Shown here one piece after another: positions 8,682 through 17,967 of a stretch of DNA of 64,000 bases (position 1 is its first letter; every line of letters starts with the position of its first letter). The stretch comes from Sphingopyxis italica (GTDB lineage: Bacteria > Pseudomonadota > Alphaproteobacteria > Sphingomonadales > Sphingomonadaceae). Where the stretch lies: contig NZ_JAATIT010000003.1 in the NCBI RefSeq assembly GCF_011926545.1, positions 186,001-250,000 on the forward strand, in the 5' to 3' direction. Below the pieces are notes generated by a model. The model made no database searches. It was given only the letters and a program-made list of their open reading frames with translations, and was not told the origin of the DNA. A program made the position numbers and the translations under genes.

Positions 8682-9509
8682 ATGCGCACGTTCGTGTTGT
8701 TGGGGTTGGCCGCGGGGTCGTTGTTGCTGGCGGGCCATGCGCGCGCCGAACAGCCGGCGCTCGACTATGGCGTCCCCGCCGATCCCGATACGCGCGTCTA
8801 CACCGGCTATCCCGACCGCGTGCCGGGCGAGGTCGACTATCGCACCGTCGGTGGCACCTATGACGCCGAGGGCCGCTGGACGGGCACGTGGGACGGCACT
8901 TATGAAGCGCCCGACGGCCGCCGTTACGAGGGTCGCTATGAGGGCACGGTCGAGGGCCATGGCGCCGGCTATCCGCCGCCGCCCGCCTATGATCCATATT
9001 ATAGCGGCGGGTACGACCCGCGTTATGACACGGAAATGGAACGCCGCTGTGGCCGGGGGGGCACAGTGGGCGGCGCGGTTGTCGGCGGGCTCGTGGGGGG
9101 CATCGCCGGCAACCGCATAGCCGGCCGCGGCGACCGCACCGCCGGCACGCTGATCGGCGCCGGGGTCGGCGCGCTCGCGGGATCGGCGATCGGCAGCGCC
9201 GCGGACAAGAAGAAATGCGAACAATGGTGGTCGAGCCGCAGCGCCCACTATCAGGGTGGCTATTATCAAGGCGGCTATTACCCCGGCGGCACTTCGACGA
9301 CTTACCATCACGGTGGTTACGGCTATGGCTACGGCTATTATACGCCCGGCGTTGTCGTCACGACGATCATCAACGGCGCGCCCATCGTGACCGAAACGGT
9401 CGAGACCTCGACGCGCACCTATTATGAAAATGTGCCGGTGCGGAAACGCTATGTCGCGAAGAAGAAATGGAAACCGAAACGCAAGCCGGTGTCGCGCTGC
9501 GTCTGCTGA
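8682..9509 (+). CDS. glycine-zipper envelope protein
   Basis: The 275-residue protein has a signal peptide (MRTFVLLGLAAGSLLLAGHARA), a Tyr/Gly/Asp-rich region, then a glycine-zipper two-helix segment (GGAVVGGLVGGIAGNRIAG and GTLIGAGVGALAGSAIG) like those in SlyB/OmpA-associated 2TM domain proteins. A Tyr/Gly-rich linker and a very basic tail (RKRYVAKKKWKPKRKP) end the protein. It is probably envelope-associated. The gene is monocistronic, with its own terminator at 9549. Confidence 0.75.
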   Translation: MRTFVLLGLAAGSLLLAGHARAEQPALDYGVPADPDTRVYTGYPDRVPGEVDYRTVGGTYDAEGRWTGTWDGTYEAPDGRRYEGRYEGTVEGHGAGYPPPPAYDPYYSGGYDPRYDTEMERRCGRGGTVGGAVVGGLVGGIAGNRIAGRGDRTAGTLIGAGVGALAGSAIGSAADKKKCEQWWSSRSAHYQGGYYQGGYYPGGTSTTYHHGGYGYGYGYYTPGVVVTTIINGAPIVTETVETSTRTYYENVPVRKRYVAKKKWKPKRKPVSRCVC

Positions 9510-9548
9510 GATTTTGAGATAGGTCTGGTCACCTATATCTGGTCCCGA

Positions 9549-9583
9549 GGCCCGTCATCCACAGGATGGCGGGCCTTTCCTTT
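9549..9583 (+). terminator. rho-independent terminator
   Basis: GGCCCGTCATCC (9549-9560) pairs with GGATGGCGGGCC (9564-9575) around a 3-base ACA loop, one G-T pair, followed by TTTCCTTT. It closes the glycine-zipper gene. Confidence 0.85.
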
Positions 9584-9762
9584 GCCCGCCTGCTTCGACG
9601 CTCTGCAGACCCTCGGCAGGAAGGATCTTTAGATGAACGCCAGCAAAACCAAGGCTGAACGCCAGATAAGCGCCGGGTTCAGCACCGCGTCACGACCGGT
9701 CCGCTAAACCATCCTCAACAGGCCGCCCCCATGCCGCCTGCGTTGATTGAGGAGACCGAACC

Positions 9763-10287
9763 ATGGCTATCAAGACCAACCTGACCCGGGCCGCAATTGG
9801 TGCGGCCACCGCCGGCGCGATGCTGATGAGCGCCGCCCCCGCCGCCGCGCGCGACCGCTATGACCGCGACGGGATCAGCGCGGGCGAAATCATCGCCGGC
9901 GCCGTCGTCCTCGGCGGCCTCGCCGCGATTCTGTCGAGCGGCGATAACGACCGTTACGACCGCTACGACGACCGTTACCGCGGCCGTTACGACGATCCGC
10001 GCTATGGTTATGGCTATAATTACAACCGCTATGGCAACAGCCGCAGCGCGGTCAGCCAGTGCGTGAGCGCCGTCGAACGCGGCAGCCGCCGTTATGGCCG
10101 CACCGACGTCACCGAAGTGACCGACATCGACCGCAAGCGCGACGGTTACAAGGTCAAGGGCCGCGTCGTCGTCCGCGACGGCTACGGCGGCCGCTGGGGT
10201 CGCGGCGGATCATATGACAGGGGCAAGTTCACCTGCAACGTCCGCTACGGCCGCATCCGCGACATCGATTTTTCGGGTCTGCGCTAA
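9763..10287 (+). CDS. exported hypothetical protein, Arg/Tyr/Gly-rich
   Basis: The 174-residue protein has a signal peptide (MAIKTNLTRAAIGAATAGAM, cleavage near AAA) and a hydrophobic stretch (EIIAGAVVLGGLAAILSSG). A low-complexity DRYDRYDDRYRGRYDD section follows, then a folded-looking C-terminal part with two cysteines (VSQCVSAVERGSRRYG and FTCNVRYGRIRDIDF). Similar small proteins occur in sphingomonads; I know no function. The leader holds a GCTGAAC/GTTCAGC hairpin (9654-9683). A strong terminator follows at 10310. Confidence 0.75.
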   Translation: MAIKTNLTRAAIGAATAGAMLMSAAPAAARDRYDRDGISAGEIIAGAVVLGGLAAILSSGDNDRYDRYDDRYRGRYDDPRYGYGYNYNRYGNSRSAVSQCVSAVERGSRRYGRTDVTEVTDIDRKRDGYKVKGRVVVRDGYGGRWGRGGSYDRGKFTCNVRYGRIRDIDFSGLR

Positions 10288-10309
10288 CTCCCCGGAATTT
10301 CAATAACGA

Positions 10310-10346
10310 GCCCGCCCGTGTCCCGGCACGCGGCGGGCTTTTGTTT
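10310..10346 (+). terminator. rho-independent terminator
   Basis: GCCCGCC-CGTG (10310-10320) pairs with CACG-C-GGCGGGC (10327-10338), followed by TTTTGTTT. It closes the gene ending at 10287. Confidence 0.85.
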
Positions 10347-10451
10347 GCGCTGGCTTCGCGCCGCGCCGCCGGCCATTTCGCTTGCGCGCAATCCGGCCTT
10401 GCTATCGCGGGCTCGTCCCGCAAAAATGGGTCTTTCTCAAAGGGAGAGCTC

Positions 10452-12302
10452 ATGCGTCGCCGTACACTTCTCGCCGCCGTCCCCGCCGCCGCGCTGTTGC
10501 CGACCGCGGGCCTCGCAGAGGGCCCGAAACCCAAGGCCGCGCCCGCCACGCCCAATCCTGACGTTTCGACGCCGCCGGTGTGGGAAGCGGGCGCCGACCG
10601 GTTCGTGCGGCCCGACGTCCATGGCGGCGACAGGGTGGTCGGCGCGAGCTTCGCCTCGCGCACCGCGGCTTACGGTCTCAGCGGCGCGGCGGGCACCGCG
10701 CATCCGCTCGCGACGCAGGCGGGGATCGACATTTTGAAGCGTGGCGGGTCGGCGGTCGATGCGGCGATCGCGATCAACGCGTGCCTCGGTCTGCTCGAAC
10801 CCACCGCGAACGGCATCGGCGGCGATGTTTATGCGATGATCTGGGATCCGAAGACGAAGAAGCTCGCGGGGCTTGCCGGTTCGGGCAAGAGCCCGCGCGG
10901 GCTCGACCTCGCGACGGTGCGATCGCGCGCCAAGGGCGGCACCCTGCCCGCTTATGGCGCGATCAGCGTATCGGTGCCGGGCACGGTCGACGGCTGGTGG
11001 ACCATGCACCAGCGTTACGGCAAGCTGCCGTGGAAGGAATTGTTCGAGCCGGTCATCGCGCATGCCGAGGCGGGCACGCCGGTGCCCGACATGATCGCTT
11101 ATTATATCCGCCGCAGCCTCGCCGGTTTCCGCCAGCCAGGCCGCGGGATCGAGGAAACCGACAATGCGCTGCACACCTATGGGCTGAACGACGGCAAGGG
11201 GCCCGCGGCGGGACAGGTGTTCCGCAACCCCGACCTCGCGCGCACTTTCCGCCTGATCGCCGAAGGCGGGCGCGACGCCTTCTACACCGGCGAGATCGCG
11301 CGCACGATCGACGCCTATTTCAAGCGGATCGGCGGCTGGCTGCGCTACGAGGATCTCGCCACGCACAAGTCCGAATGGATCGAGCCGCACAAGACCGGCT
11401 ATCGCGGCACCGACGTCTATGCGCTCGGCGCGAACACGCAAGGTATCGCGACCTTGCAGATGCTCAATATCCTCGAGCATTTCGACCTGAAGGGCGCAGG
11501 CTTCCAGTCGCCCTTGTCGATCCATTTGCAGGCCGAGGCGAAGCGCCTCGCCTATGAGGACCGCGCGCGATACTACGCCGATCCGCACTTTTCGAATGTG
11601 CCGGTCGAATGGCTGATTTCAAAGGAATATGCGGCCGAGCGCGCGAAGCTGATCCGCCCCGACCGCCTGCTGTCGCCCGTGCATCCGGGGCAGGCGCCGA
11701 GCCACGGCGACACGACCTATTTCAGCTGTGCCGACAAGGACGGGATGATGGTGTCGATGATCCAGTCGAACTTCCGCGGCATGGGGTCGGGGCTGGTCGC
11801 CGACGGGCTGGGCTTCATGTTCCAGGATCGCGGGCAATTGTTCAGCCTCCAGGACGGGCATCCGAACATCTATGCGCCGGGCAAGCGGCCGTTCCAGACG
11901 ATCATCCCGGGCTTTGCGGCGCGTGGGCAAGTGCCGTGGATGAGCTTCGGCGTGATGGGCGGCGACATGCAGCCGCAGGGACAGGCGCAGATCGTCATCA
12001 ACCGCGTCGATTACGGGCTCGAAATCCAGTCGGCCGGCGATTCGCCGCGCTGGCACCACGAGGGATCGTCGCAATCGATGGGCGAGGATTCACCCGGCCT
12101 CGGCCCGAACGGCATGTTGCGGCTCGAAAGCGGCGTGCCCGAGGCGGCCCGCCGGCGGCTCGCCGAGATCGGCTGGACGCTGGGCGAGCCCGATGGCGGG
12201 TTCGGACGCTATCAATGCGTCGAGCACCGCATGGACGGCGACACCCGCGTCTATGCCGCGGCGAGCGAGATGCGCGCCGACGGCTGCGCGCTGGCCTATT
12301 AG
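10452..12302 (+). CDS. gamma-glutamyltransferase family protein, exported
   Basis: The start at 10452 has an AAAGGGAG ribosome site and gives 616 residues opening with MRRRTLLAAVPAAALLPTAG, a signal peptide with a twin-arginine look. The family body follows: HPLATQAGIDILKRGGSAVDAAIA, then GGDVYAMIW, then the autoprocessing site GDTTYFSCADKDG. Cleavage before Thr421 would create the small subunit and its nucleophile. The usual TTHxS reads TTYFS here, and the glycine pair usual near the C-terminus is GVMGGDMQ. This distant branch may not transfer gamma-glutamyl groups; hydrolase activity is the cautious guess. A canonical ggt lies at 30376. Confidence 0.88.
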   Translation: MRRRTLLAAVPAAALLPTAGLAEGPKPKAAPATPNPDVSTPPVWEAGADRFVRPDVHGGDRVVGASFASRTAAYGLSGAAGTAHPLATQAGIDILKRGGSAVDAAIAINACLGLLEPTANGIGGDVYAMIWDPKTKKLAGLAGSGKSPRGLDLATVRSRAKGGTLPAYGAISVSVPGTVDGWWTMHQRYGKLPWKELFEPVIAHAEAGTPVPDMIAYYIRRSLAGFRQPGRGIEETDNALHTYGLNDGKGPAAGQVFRNPDLARTFRLIAEGGRDAFYTGEIARTIDAYFKRIGGWLRYEDLATHKSEWIEPHKTGYRGTDVYALGANTQGIATLQMLNILEHFDLKGAGFQSPLSIHLQAEAKRLAYEDRARYYADPHFSNVPVEWLISKEYAAERAKLIRPDRLLSPVHPGQAPSHGDTTYFSCADKDGMMVSMIQSNFRGMGSGLVADGLGFMFQDRGQLFSLQDGHPNIYAPGKRPFQTIIPGFAARGQVPWMSFGVMGGDMQPQGQAQIVINRVDYGLEIQSAGDSPRWHHEGSSQSMGEDSPGLGPNGMLRLESGVPEAARRRLAEIGWTLGEPDGGFGRYQCVEHRMDGDTRVYAAASEMRADGCALAY

Positions 12303-12431
12303 CATCCGGCCCCAAGACCAGCGATCATCGAACACGCTATACGAAAATTTACCTTCTCCGTTTAGGACTCGCATCGGGACCAGAAAATAACCGTCCGAGG
12401 TGGGAATCGGGCGGCAAATATCGAGTCGCGC

Positions 12432-12860
12432 ATGTCGAATCCCGAGGCCTTCCCCGCCTCTTCGCTCCCGGAGGAAAAGCGCCAGCCGCGGCAGTCGCGG
12501 CTGGTCAAGGCGGCGCTCGCCTGCCAGCGGTTGGGCCGGTTCGACGTCACGCTTCGCAACGTCTCGCTGACCGGCATCGGCGGCCAGGGGCCGCACGCGC
12601 TGCAGATCGGCGAGCGCATGACGGTGATCATGCCCGGTCACGAACCGATGCTGGGGACGGTGCGCTGGGTCGCGGGCACACGTTTCGGCATCCAGACCGA
12701 CCGAGAAATCGAAACGATGCGCCTGCGCGCCGCGCACAACGACCAGATCGTCGCCGCCGACAGCAAGGCCGATTTTCAGATCATCCCCCCGCCGCGCGTC
12801 GACACCTGGCGTCCCGGCCTTACCAACGGCCCGCCGGGGCAATTCGGGCGCAAAGGCTAA
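12432..12860 (+). CDS. PilZ domain protein
   Basis: The 142-residue protein has the PilZ c-di-GMP-binding signature: an Arg-rich N-terminal motif (KRQPRQSRL, about residues 16-24) and NVSLTGIGGQG (about 43-53), corresponding to the RxxxR and D/NxSxxG elements. The Asp of the second motif is replaced by Asn, which is common in the family. No other domain is present, so it is probably a small c-di-GMP adaptor. The gene stands alone, convergent with the HxlR gene. Confidence 0.82.
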   Translation: MSNPEAFPASSLPEEKRQPRQSRLVKAALACQRLGRFDVTLRNVSLTGIGGQGPHALQIGERMTVIMPGHEPMLGTVRWVAGTRFGIQTDREIETMRLRAAHNDQIVAADSKADFQIIPPPRVDTWRPGLTNGPPGQFGRKG

Positions 12861-12873
12861 GGCGCCCCTCCGC

Positions 12874-13266
12874 TTATCCTCGCGCGTCGAAGGCCGATCG
12901 GGCCTTTTCGATCCGGTCGAGATTGGTTTCGGCCCATATCCAGACCCCGCAAAAGGCTTCGCCCAGACTGTGGCCGAGGTCGGTCAGACAATATTCGACC
13001 TTGGGCGGGACGACCGGATGGACCGTCCGCACGAGCAGGCCATCGCGCTCCATCGCGCGCAAGGTCTGCGTCAGCATCTTCTGGCTGATCCCCGGAACGA
13101 GCCGCGACAATTGGGTGAAGCGGCAGGTCCCATGATCCTCCAGCTCCTCGAGGACAAGGAGCGTCCATTTGTCGGCGACTCGGCCGATGAGTTCGTTGAC
13201 GAGCGTCTCGACGCGCGGATCGACCGGCGCATTGGGATCATAGGAAATTTTTTCGAGGGCGGGCAT
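12874..13266 (-). CDS. HxlR-family transcriptional regulator
   Basis: From ATG 13266 the protein is 130 residues, the normal HxlR size. It contains the winged-helix sequence VADKWTLLVLEEL, FTQLSRLVPGISQKMLTQTLRAMERDGLLVRTV and PPKVEYCLTDLG that typify the family. A longer frame to 13362 exists, but the extra 32 residues run through the AT-rich promoter region. It is divergent from an SDR oxidoreductase at 13380, the usual arrangement in which the regulator represses the oxidoreductase in response to a reactive small molecule. Confidence 0.9.
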   Translation of the reverse strand: MPALEKISYDPNAPVDPRVETLVNELIGRVADKWTLLVLEELEDHGTCRFTQLSRLVPGISQKMLTQTLRAMERDGLLVRTVHPVVPPKVEYCLTDLGHSLGEAFCGVWIWAETNLDRIEKARSAFDARG

Positions 13267-13301
13267 GGCGGAAAATCCAATTCTCTCTTTTCGGTAACTA
13301 T

Positions 13302-13317
13302 GGCACTTTCGGGTGCC
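13302..13317. promoter_or_regulatory. dyad between hxlR-type gene and SDR gene, candidate operator
   Basis: GGCAC (13302-13306) and GTGCC (13313-13317) form a small dyad in the 113 bp divergent intergenic region, which is much richer in A and T than the genes. TATAGG-like sequence follows at 13335. Proposed HxlR operator; short arms keep confidence low. Confidence 0.3.
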
Positions 13318-13379
13318 TTCTTTCCTTTGGAGAGTATAGGAATATTTAGGCCTTCTCACCACCCCTAAGGAGAAGCGCC

Positions 13380-14123
<744 letters not shown>

Positions 14124-14128
14124 TTTCT

Positions 14129-14150
14129 CCCCTCCCGCCTGCGGGAGGGG
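14129..14150. repeat. compact palindrome between SDR gene and rlmN
   Basis: A 10 bp perfect stem (CCCCTCCCGC, 14129-14138, with GCGGGAGGGG, 14141-14150) and 2-base loop. No T-run follows, so it is more like the REP-type palindromes at 2286 and 38414 than a normal terminator. Confidence 0.5.
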
Positions 14151-14195
14151 ATTGCATTGCGAAATCCCCCCTTCCCCACTATATCGCCGCGCATC

Positions 14196-15440
14196 ATGCA
14201 GATTCCCGGCCATATCGACCCCGTCACGACGGGCACCGTCCCGCTGCGCGGCGGCAACCGCATCGACCTTGTCGGGCTGACGCGCGACGCGATCGGCGGC
14301 GTGCTCGTCGAGGCGGGACTCGATGCCAAGGCCGCGAAGCTGCGCGCCAAGCAAATCTGGCACTGGATGTACCATCGCGGCGTCACCGATTTCGAGGCGA
14401 TGACCGACATCGCCAAGACGATGCGCCCGTGGCTGACCGACCGCTTCATCATCGGCCGCCCGACGGTGCGCGAGGCGCAGGTGTCGAGCGACGGCACGCG
14501 CAAATGGCTGCTCGCCGCCGCCGACGGGCAGGAATATGAGATGGTGTTCATCCCCGACGCCGATCGGGGAACGCTCTGCGTATCGAGCCAGGTCGGCTGC
14601 ACGCTCAATTGCCGTTTCTGCCACACGGGCACGATGCGCCTCGTGCGCAACCTCGGCGCGGGCGAGATCGTCGGGCAGGTGATGCTGGCGCGCGACGAAC
14701 TCGGCGAATGGCCCAAGGGCACGATGGCGGGCTTCGGCCCCGATCCCGAGGACGACGACGAAGAAGAGGGCGGCCATTATACCGCCGACGGCCGCATCCT
14801 GACCAACATCGTGATGATGGGCATGGGCGAGCCGCTGTATAATTTCGACGAGGTCAAAGGCGCGCTCAAGATCGTCATGGACGGCGACGGGCTCGCGCTG
14901 TCGCGCCGCCGGATCACGCTGTCGACGAGCGGCGTCGTGCCGATGATGGCGCGCGCCGGCGAAGAGATCGGCGTCAACCTGGCGGTGTCGCTCCACGCGG
15001 TGTCGAAGGAGGTGCGCGACGAGATCGTCCCGCTCAATCGCAAATATGGCATCGACGAGTTGCTCAAGGCATGCGCCGATTATCCGGGGGCGGGCAATTC
15101 GCGGCGCATCACGTTCGAATATGTGATGCTGAAGGACAAGAATGACAGCGACGAGGATGCGCGCGAACTCGTCCGGCTGATCCGGGAATATGGCCTGCAC
15201 GCGAAGGTCAATTTGATCCCCTTCAATCCCTGGCCCGGCGCTCAATATGAATGTTCGACGCCCGAACGGGTGCGCGCGTTCAGCAGCCTGATTTTCAAGG
15301 CGGGCATTTCCGCCCCCGTGCGCACCCCGCGCGGGCGCGACATCATGGCCGCGTGCGGTCAGCTGAAAAGTGCGGCGACCAAGCCGACGCGCGCCGAACT
15401 CGACCGCATCGCCGAGGAAAAACAGGCCGCATTGGGCTGA
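14196..15440 (+). CDS. rlmN: 23S rRNA (adenine(2503)-C(2))-methyltransferase RlmN
   Basis: This 414-residue radical SAM enzyme carries the CxxxCxxC cluster motif at Cys135, Cys139 and Cys142 ([13 protein letters not shown]), the MGMGEPLYN motif, STSGVVP, and the second catalytic cysteine near the end ([12 protein letters not shown]). It methylates A2503 of 23S rRNA and A37 of some tRNAs. An acidic insertion ([11 protein letters not shown]) sits between motifs, seen in alphaproteobacterial versions. ATG at 14196 is preferred to 14157, since the extra residues run into the palindrome-side sequence. Confidence 0.96.
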   Translation: MQIPGHIDPVTTGTVPLRGGNRIDLVGLTRDAIGGVLVEAGLDAKAAKLRAKQIWHWMYHRGVTDFEAMTDIAKTMRPWLTDRFIIGRPTVREAQVSSDGTRKWLLAAADGQEYEMVFIPDADRGTLCVSSQVGCTLNCRFCHTGTMRLVRNLGAGEIVGQVMLARDELGEWPKGTMAGFGPDPEDDDEEEGGHYTADGRILTNIVMMGMGEPLYNFDEVKGALKIVMDGDGLALSRRRITLSTSGVVPMMARAGEEIGVNLAVSLHAVSKEVRDEIVPLNRKYGIDELLKACADYPGAGNSRRITFEYVMLKDKNDSDEDARELVRLIREYGLHAKVNLIPFNPWPGAQYECSTPERVRAFSSLIFKAGISAPVRTPRGRDIMAACGQLKSAATKPTRAELDRIAEEKQAALG

Positions 15441-15668
15441 CACCACGCCCGCACCCGCCCTTACCAACATCTGAAAGCCACGGAAATCCGTCCATTTCCG
15501 GGCGCGATTTCGCATAGCTATTCTATACCGTGTGGTAAAAATAACACAGGTAAGAAAATTGTCATATTCTGAATGATCCGTTCATTGAAGCGACAGGCGC
15601 GAGCGCCATTTAGGGGGCGGGCCGCGACCCAAAGGGCGTGACCCGATTGAAAGCAGAAGGAAAACAAC

Positions 15669-16127
15669 ATGAAGAAATTCGCAGTTGCAGCCGCTCTCCT
15701 GACGGCCATCGTTGCAACCCCCGCCCTTGCAGCCCCCGCCGGCGAAGGCCGCGTGGAAGTTCGCGGCGGTCTGATCACCGGCAATGGCGCCGACGAAGGC
15801 ACGGCTGGCCTCGCCGCCGGTTATGACTTCGACCTCGGCAGCTCGACCTTCGTCGGTGCCGAAATCGCGGGCGACAAGGTGCTCGTCGATGGCGCGAACG
15901 TCCAGTTCTCGGCCGGCGGCCGCGTTGGCGCCAAAATTGGTGCCAACGGCAAGCTCTATGCCACGGGCGGCTACACCTTCGGTGACGTCGACGATCCGTA
16001 CGTCGGTGCCGGCTATCAGCACAAGCTGACCCAGAACGTCTATGCCAAGGGCGAATATCGTCACCAGTTCATCGACAATTTCGGTGACTTCGACACGTTC
16101 GTCGCAGGCATCGGCTTCGCTTTCTGA
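15669..16127 (+). CDS. small outer-membrane beta-barrel protein
   Basis: The 152-residue protein has a signal peptide (MKKFAVAAALLTAIVATPAL, cleavage at ALA-AP) and alternating hydrophobic strands rich in Gly and aromatics (LAAGYDFDLGSSTFVGAEI, YVGAGYQHKLTQNVYAKGEY). It ends in a phenylalanine (GIGFAF), the C-terminal aromatic typical of outer-membrane barrels. It belongs with opacity/OmpA-like eight-stranded porin-family proteins. The 228 bp upstream is AT-rich (15510-15590), with a TACCGTGTGGTA dyad at 15526, and probably holds a strong promoter. A terminator follows at 16157. Confidence 0.85.
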   Translation: MKKFAVAAALLTAIVATPALAAPAGEGRVEVRGGLITGNGADEGTAGLAAGYDFDLGSSTFVGAEIAGDKVLVDGANVQFSAGGRVGAKIGANGKLYATGGYTFGDVDDPYVGAGYQHKLTQNVYAKGEYRHQFIDNFGDFDTFVAGIGFAF

Positions 16128-16156
16128 TCCGTTCGGACCAGCGAAACAAAAAGAGA

Positions 16157-16188
16157 GGGGCGGCCCATCGGGTCGCCCCTTTTCTTTT
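16157..16188 (+). terminator. rho-independent terminator
   Basis: GGGGCGGCCC (16157-16166), loop ATC, GGGTCGCCCC (16170-16179), then TTTTCTTTT. It ends the beta-barrel gene. Confidence 0.9.
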
Positions 16189-16214
16189 GTCCGCGATACG
16201 GTCACGGTGCGCCG

Positions 16215-16538
16215 ATGACGGCATTCGCATATATCGGCGCGGCGCTGGCGGAGATCGCGGGCTGCTTCGCCTTTTGGGCATGGCTGCGGCTCGATAAGTC
16301 CGTCTGGTGGATCGTGCCCGGAATGGCCTCGCTCGCGTTGTTCGCCTGGCTGCTGACGCTCGTCGATGCCGAACATGCGGGGCGCACCTATGCCGCTTAT
16401 GGCGGGGTCTATATCGTCTCGGCGCTGCTGTGGCTGTGGGCGGTCGAAGGGGCGAAACCCGACCGCTGGGACCTGATCGGCGCCGCCGTGTGCCTCGGCG
16501 GCGCGACGATCATCTTGTTCGGGCCGCGAGGCGGCTAA
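16215..16538 (+). CDS. YnfA family (UPF0060) inner membrane protein
   Basis: The 107-residue protein has four hydrophobic helices and the family hallmarks: [17 protein letters not shown], the [19 protein letters not shown] block, and [25 protein letters not shown] at the end. YnfA proteins resemble small multidrug transporters, but their substrate is uncertain. The stop overlaps the convergent esterase stop by 4 bp, leaving no terminator between them. Confidence 0.93.
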   Translation: MTAFAYIGAALAEIAGCFAFWAWLRLDKSVWWIVPGMASLALFAWLLTLVDAEHAGRTYAAYGGVYIVSALLWLWAVEGAKPDRWDLIGAAVCLGGATIILFGPRGG

Positions 16539-17248
16539 CTCGCCTCCGGCAGCGCCTGTTCGACCAGCGGCGCCAGCCCTTCGGCCACCACCTTCACGCC
16601 TTTGGCATTCGGATGGAGATTATCGCCCAGCATCAGCGCCTTGTCGGTAACGACATTGTCGAGGATGAAGGGATAGAAGCTCACCTCATATTTCGACGCG
16701 AGCTCGGGATAGATGGGATTGAACTTGTTCGCATAGTCGCTGCCGAGGTTCGGCGCCGCCATCATGCCGGTGAGCAGCACCGGAATCTCGCGCTTCTTCA
16801 GCTCGGCGAGCATCGCGTCGAGATTGGCGCGCGTCTGGTCGGGGCCGATCCCGCGCAGCATGTCGTTGCCGCCGAGCCCGAGTATGACGAGCGCGGGCTT
16901 CGCCTTCGCATTGCCCAGCACATAGGCCAGTCGCTGGCGGCCGGCGGCGGTAGTGTCGCCCGAAACGCCCGCATTCTGGACGCGCGCGACCACGCCGTCT
17001 TCGCCGAGCGCGGCCTGCAATTGCGGCGCGAGCCCTTCCTTGGGACCGAGCTGATAACCGGCGTAAAGGCTGTCGCCGAAGGCGATCACGAGGGGCGCAT
17101 TGGCCGGAATAGCGGGCGCCTTTTTCGCCGCAGCCTTGTCGTTGGTCGAAGCCGGCGGCTGCTCCGCCGATCCGCATGCGGCGAGCGGTTGGCAAAGCGC
17201 GATTGCGCAACCATATATCGCGAAAGAGCGCCATCCGGCCGTTCTCAT
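16535..17248 (-). CDS. SGNH-type arylesterase / TesA-like lipoprotein
   Basis: The 237-residue protein has a lipobox (LAAC, Cys25), which suggests a membrane-anchored lipoprotein, and SGNH blocks: FGDSL (nucleophile Ser60), the GVSGDTT glycine, GGND (LGLGGNDML), and DNLHPN with the catalytic Asp and His. It matches TesA/arylesterase of E. coli type: hydrolysis of short acyl esters or thioesters in the periplasm. It is divergent from an ABC ATPase/permease pair, the same neighbourhood as E. coli tesA-ybbA-ybbP. Confidence 0.93.
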   Translation of the reverse strand: MRTAGWRSFAIYGCAIALCQPLAACGSAEQPPASTNDKAAAKKAPAIPANAPLVIAFGDSLYAGYQLGPKEGLAPQLQAALGEDGVVARVQNAGVSGDTTAAGRQRLAYVLGNAKAKPALVILGLGGNDMLRGIGPDQTRANLDAMLAELKKREIPVLLTGMMAAPNLGSDYANKFNPIYPELASKYEVSFYPFILDNVVTDKALMLGDNLHPNAKGVKVVAEGLAPLVEQALPEAS

Positions 17249-17265
17249 TTCAAAGGGTCCTCTCC

Positions 17266-17967
17266 TTGCCCGACGCCCAACGACAATCGCCGAACGCGGC
17301 GATCGCCGCCCACAATGTGACGCTCACGCTGGGAAGCGACAAGGCCCCCGTCGAAATTTTGCGTGGCGTCGACCTGGAAGTCGAAGCCGGGACGTCGGTC
17401 GCGCTGCTCGGCCCGTCGGGATCGGGCAAAAGCTCGCTGATGGCGGTGCTCGCGGGGCTGGAGCGCGCCAATGGCGGCAGCATCCATGTCGCGGGGCTCG
17501 ATTTCGCGGCGATGGACGAGGACGATCTCGCGCGGGCGCGGCGCGGGCGCATCGGCATCGTGCTTCAGGCTTTCCACCTGCTCCCGACGATGACGGCGCT
17601 CGAAAATGTCGCGGTACCGCTCGAACTGGCGGGCATCGCCGATCCCTTCGGCCGCGCCGCCGCCGAATTGGAAGCCGTCGGGCTCGGTCACCGCCTGACC
17701 CATTACCCCGCGCAGCTTTCGGGCGGCGAGCAGCAGCGCGTCGCGATCGCCCGCGCGATGGCGAGCGGCCCCGCGATCATCTTCGCCGACGAACCGACCG
17801 GCAACCTCGATACCGCGACGGGGCAATCGATCATCGAGCTGATCTTCGCGCGCCGCGCCGCGCTCGGCGCAACGCTGCTCATCATCACCCACGACCCCGA
17901 ACTCGCCGAGCATTGCGACCGCGTCGTCGTGATGCACGACGGCAAGATCGAAGAGCGGGTCGCCTAG
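17266..17967 (+). CDS. ABC transporter ATPase, LolD/YbbA type
   Basis: No ATG fits; the TTG at 17266 (AAAGGG ribosome site at 17253) gives 233 residues that start where the family starts. Walker A is GPSGSGKSS (49-57), the Q-loop Gln101, the signature [10 protein letters not shown] (151-160), Walker B IIFADEP (171-177), and the H-loop His in THDPE. It energises the FtsX-type permease that follows without a gap. Only 17 bp separate its start from that of the divergent esterase, so the promoters must overlap coding sequence. Confidence 0.9.
   Translation: MPDAQRQSPNAAIAAHNVTLTLGSDKAPVEILRGVDLEVEAGTSVALLGPSGSGKSSLMAVLAGLERANGGSIHVAGLDFAAMDEDDLARARRGRIGIVLQAFHLLPTMTALENVAVPLELAGIADPFGRAAAELEAVGLGHRLTHYPAQLSGGEQQRVAIARAMASGPAIIFADEPTGNLDTATGQSIIELIFARRAALGATLLIITHDPELAEHCDRVVVMHDGKIEERVA

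Noticed and set aside
11609..13135. Long plus frame overlapping the gamma-glutamyltransferase, PilZ and HxlR genes
   Set aside because: It crosses three well-supported genes in another frame and is composed of Arg-rich shadow sequence.
14129..14150. Rho-independent terminator after the SDR gene
   Set aside because: The stem is strong but no T-run follows on either strand; listed as a repeat.
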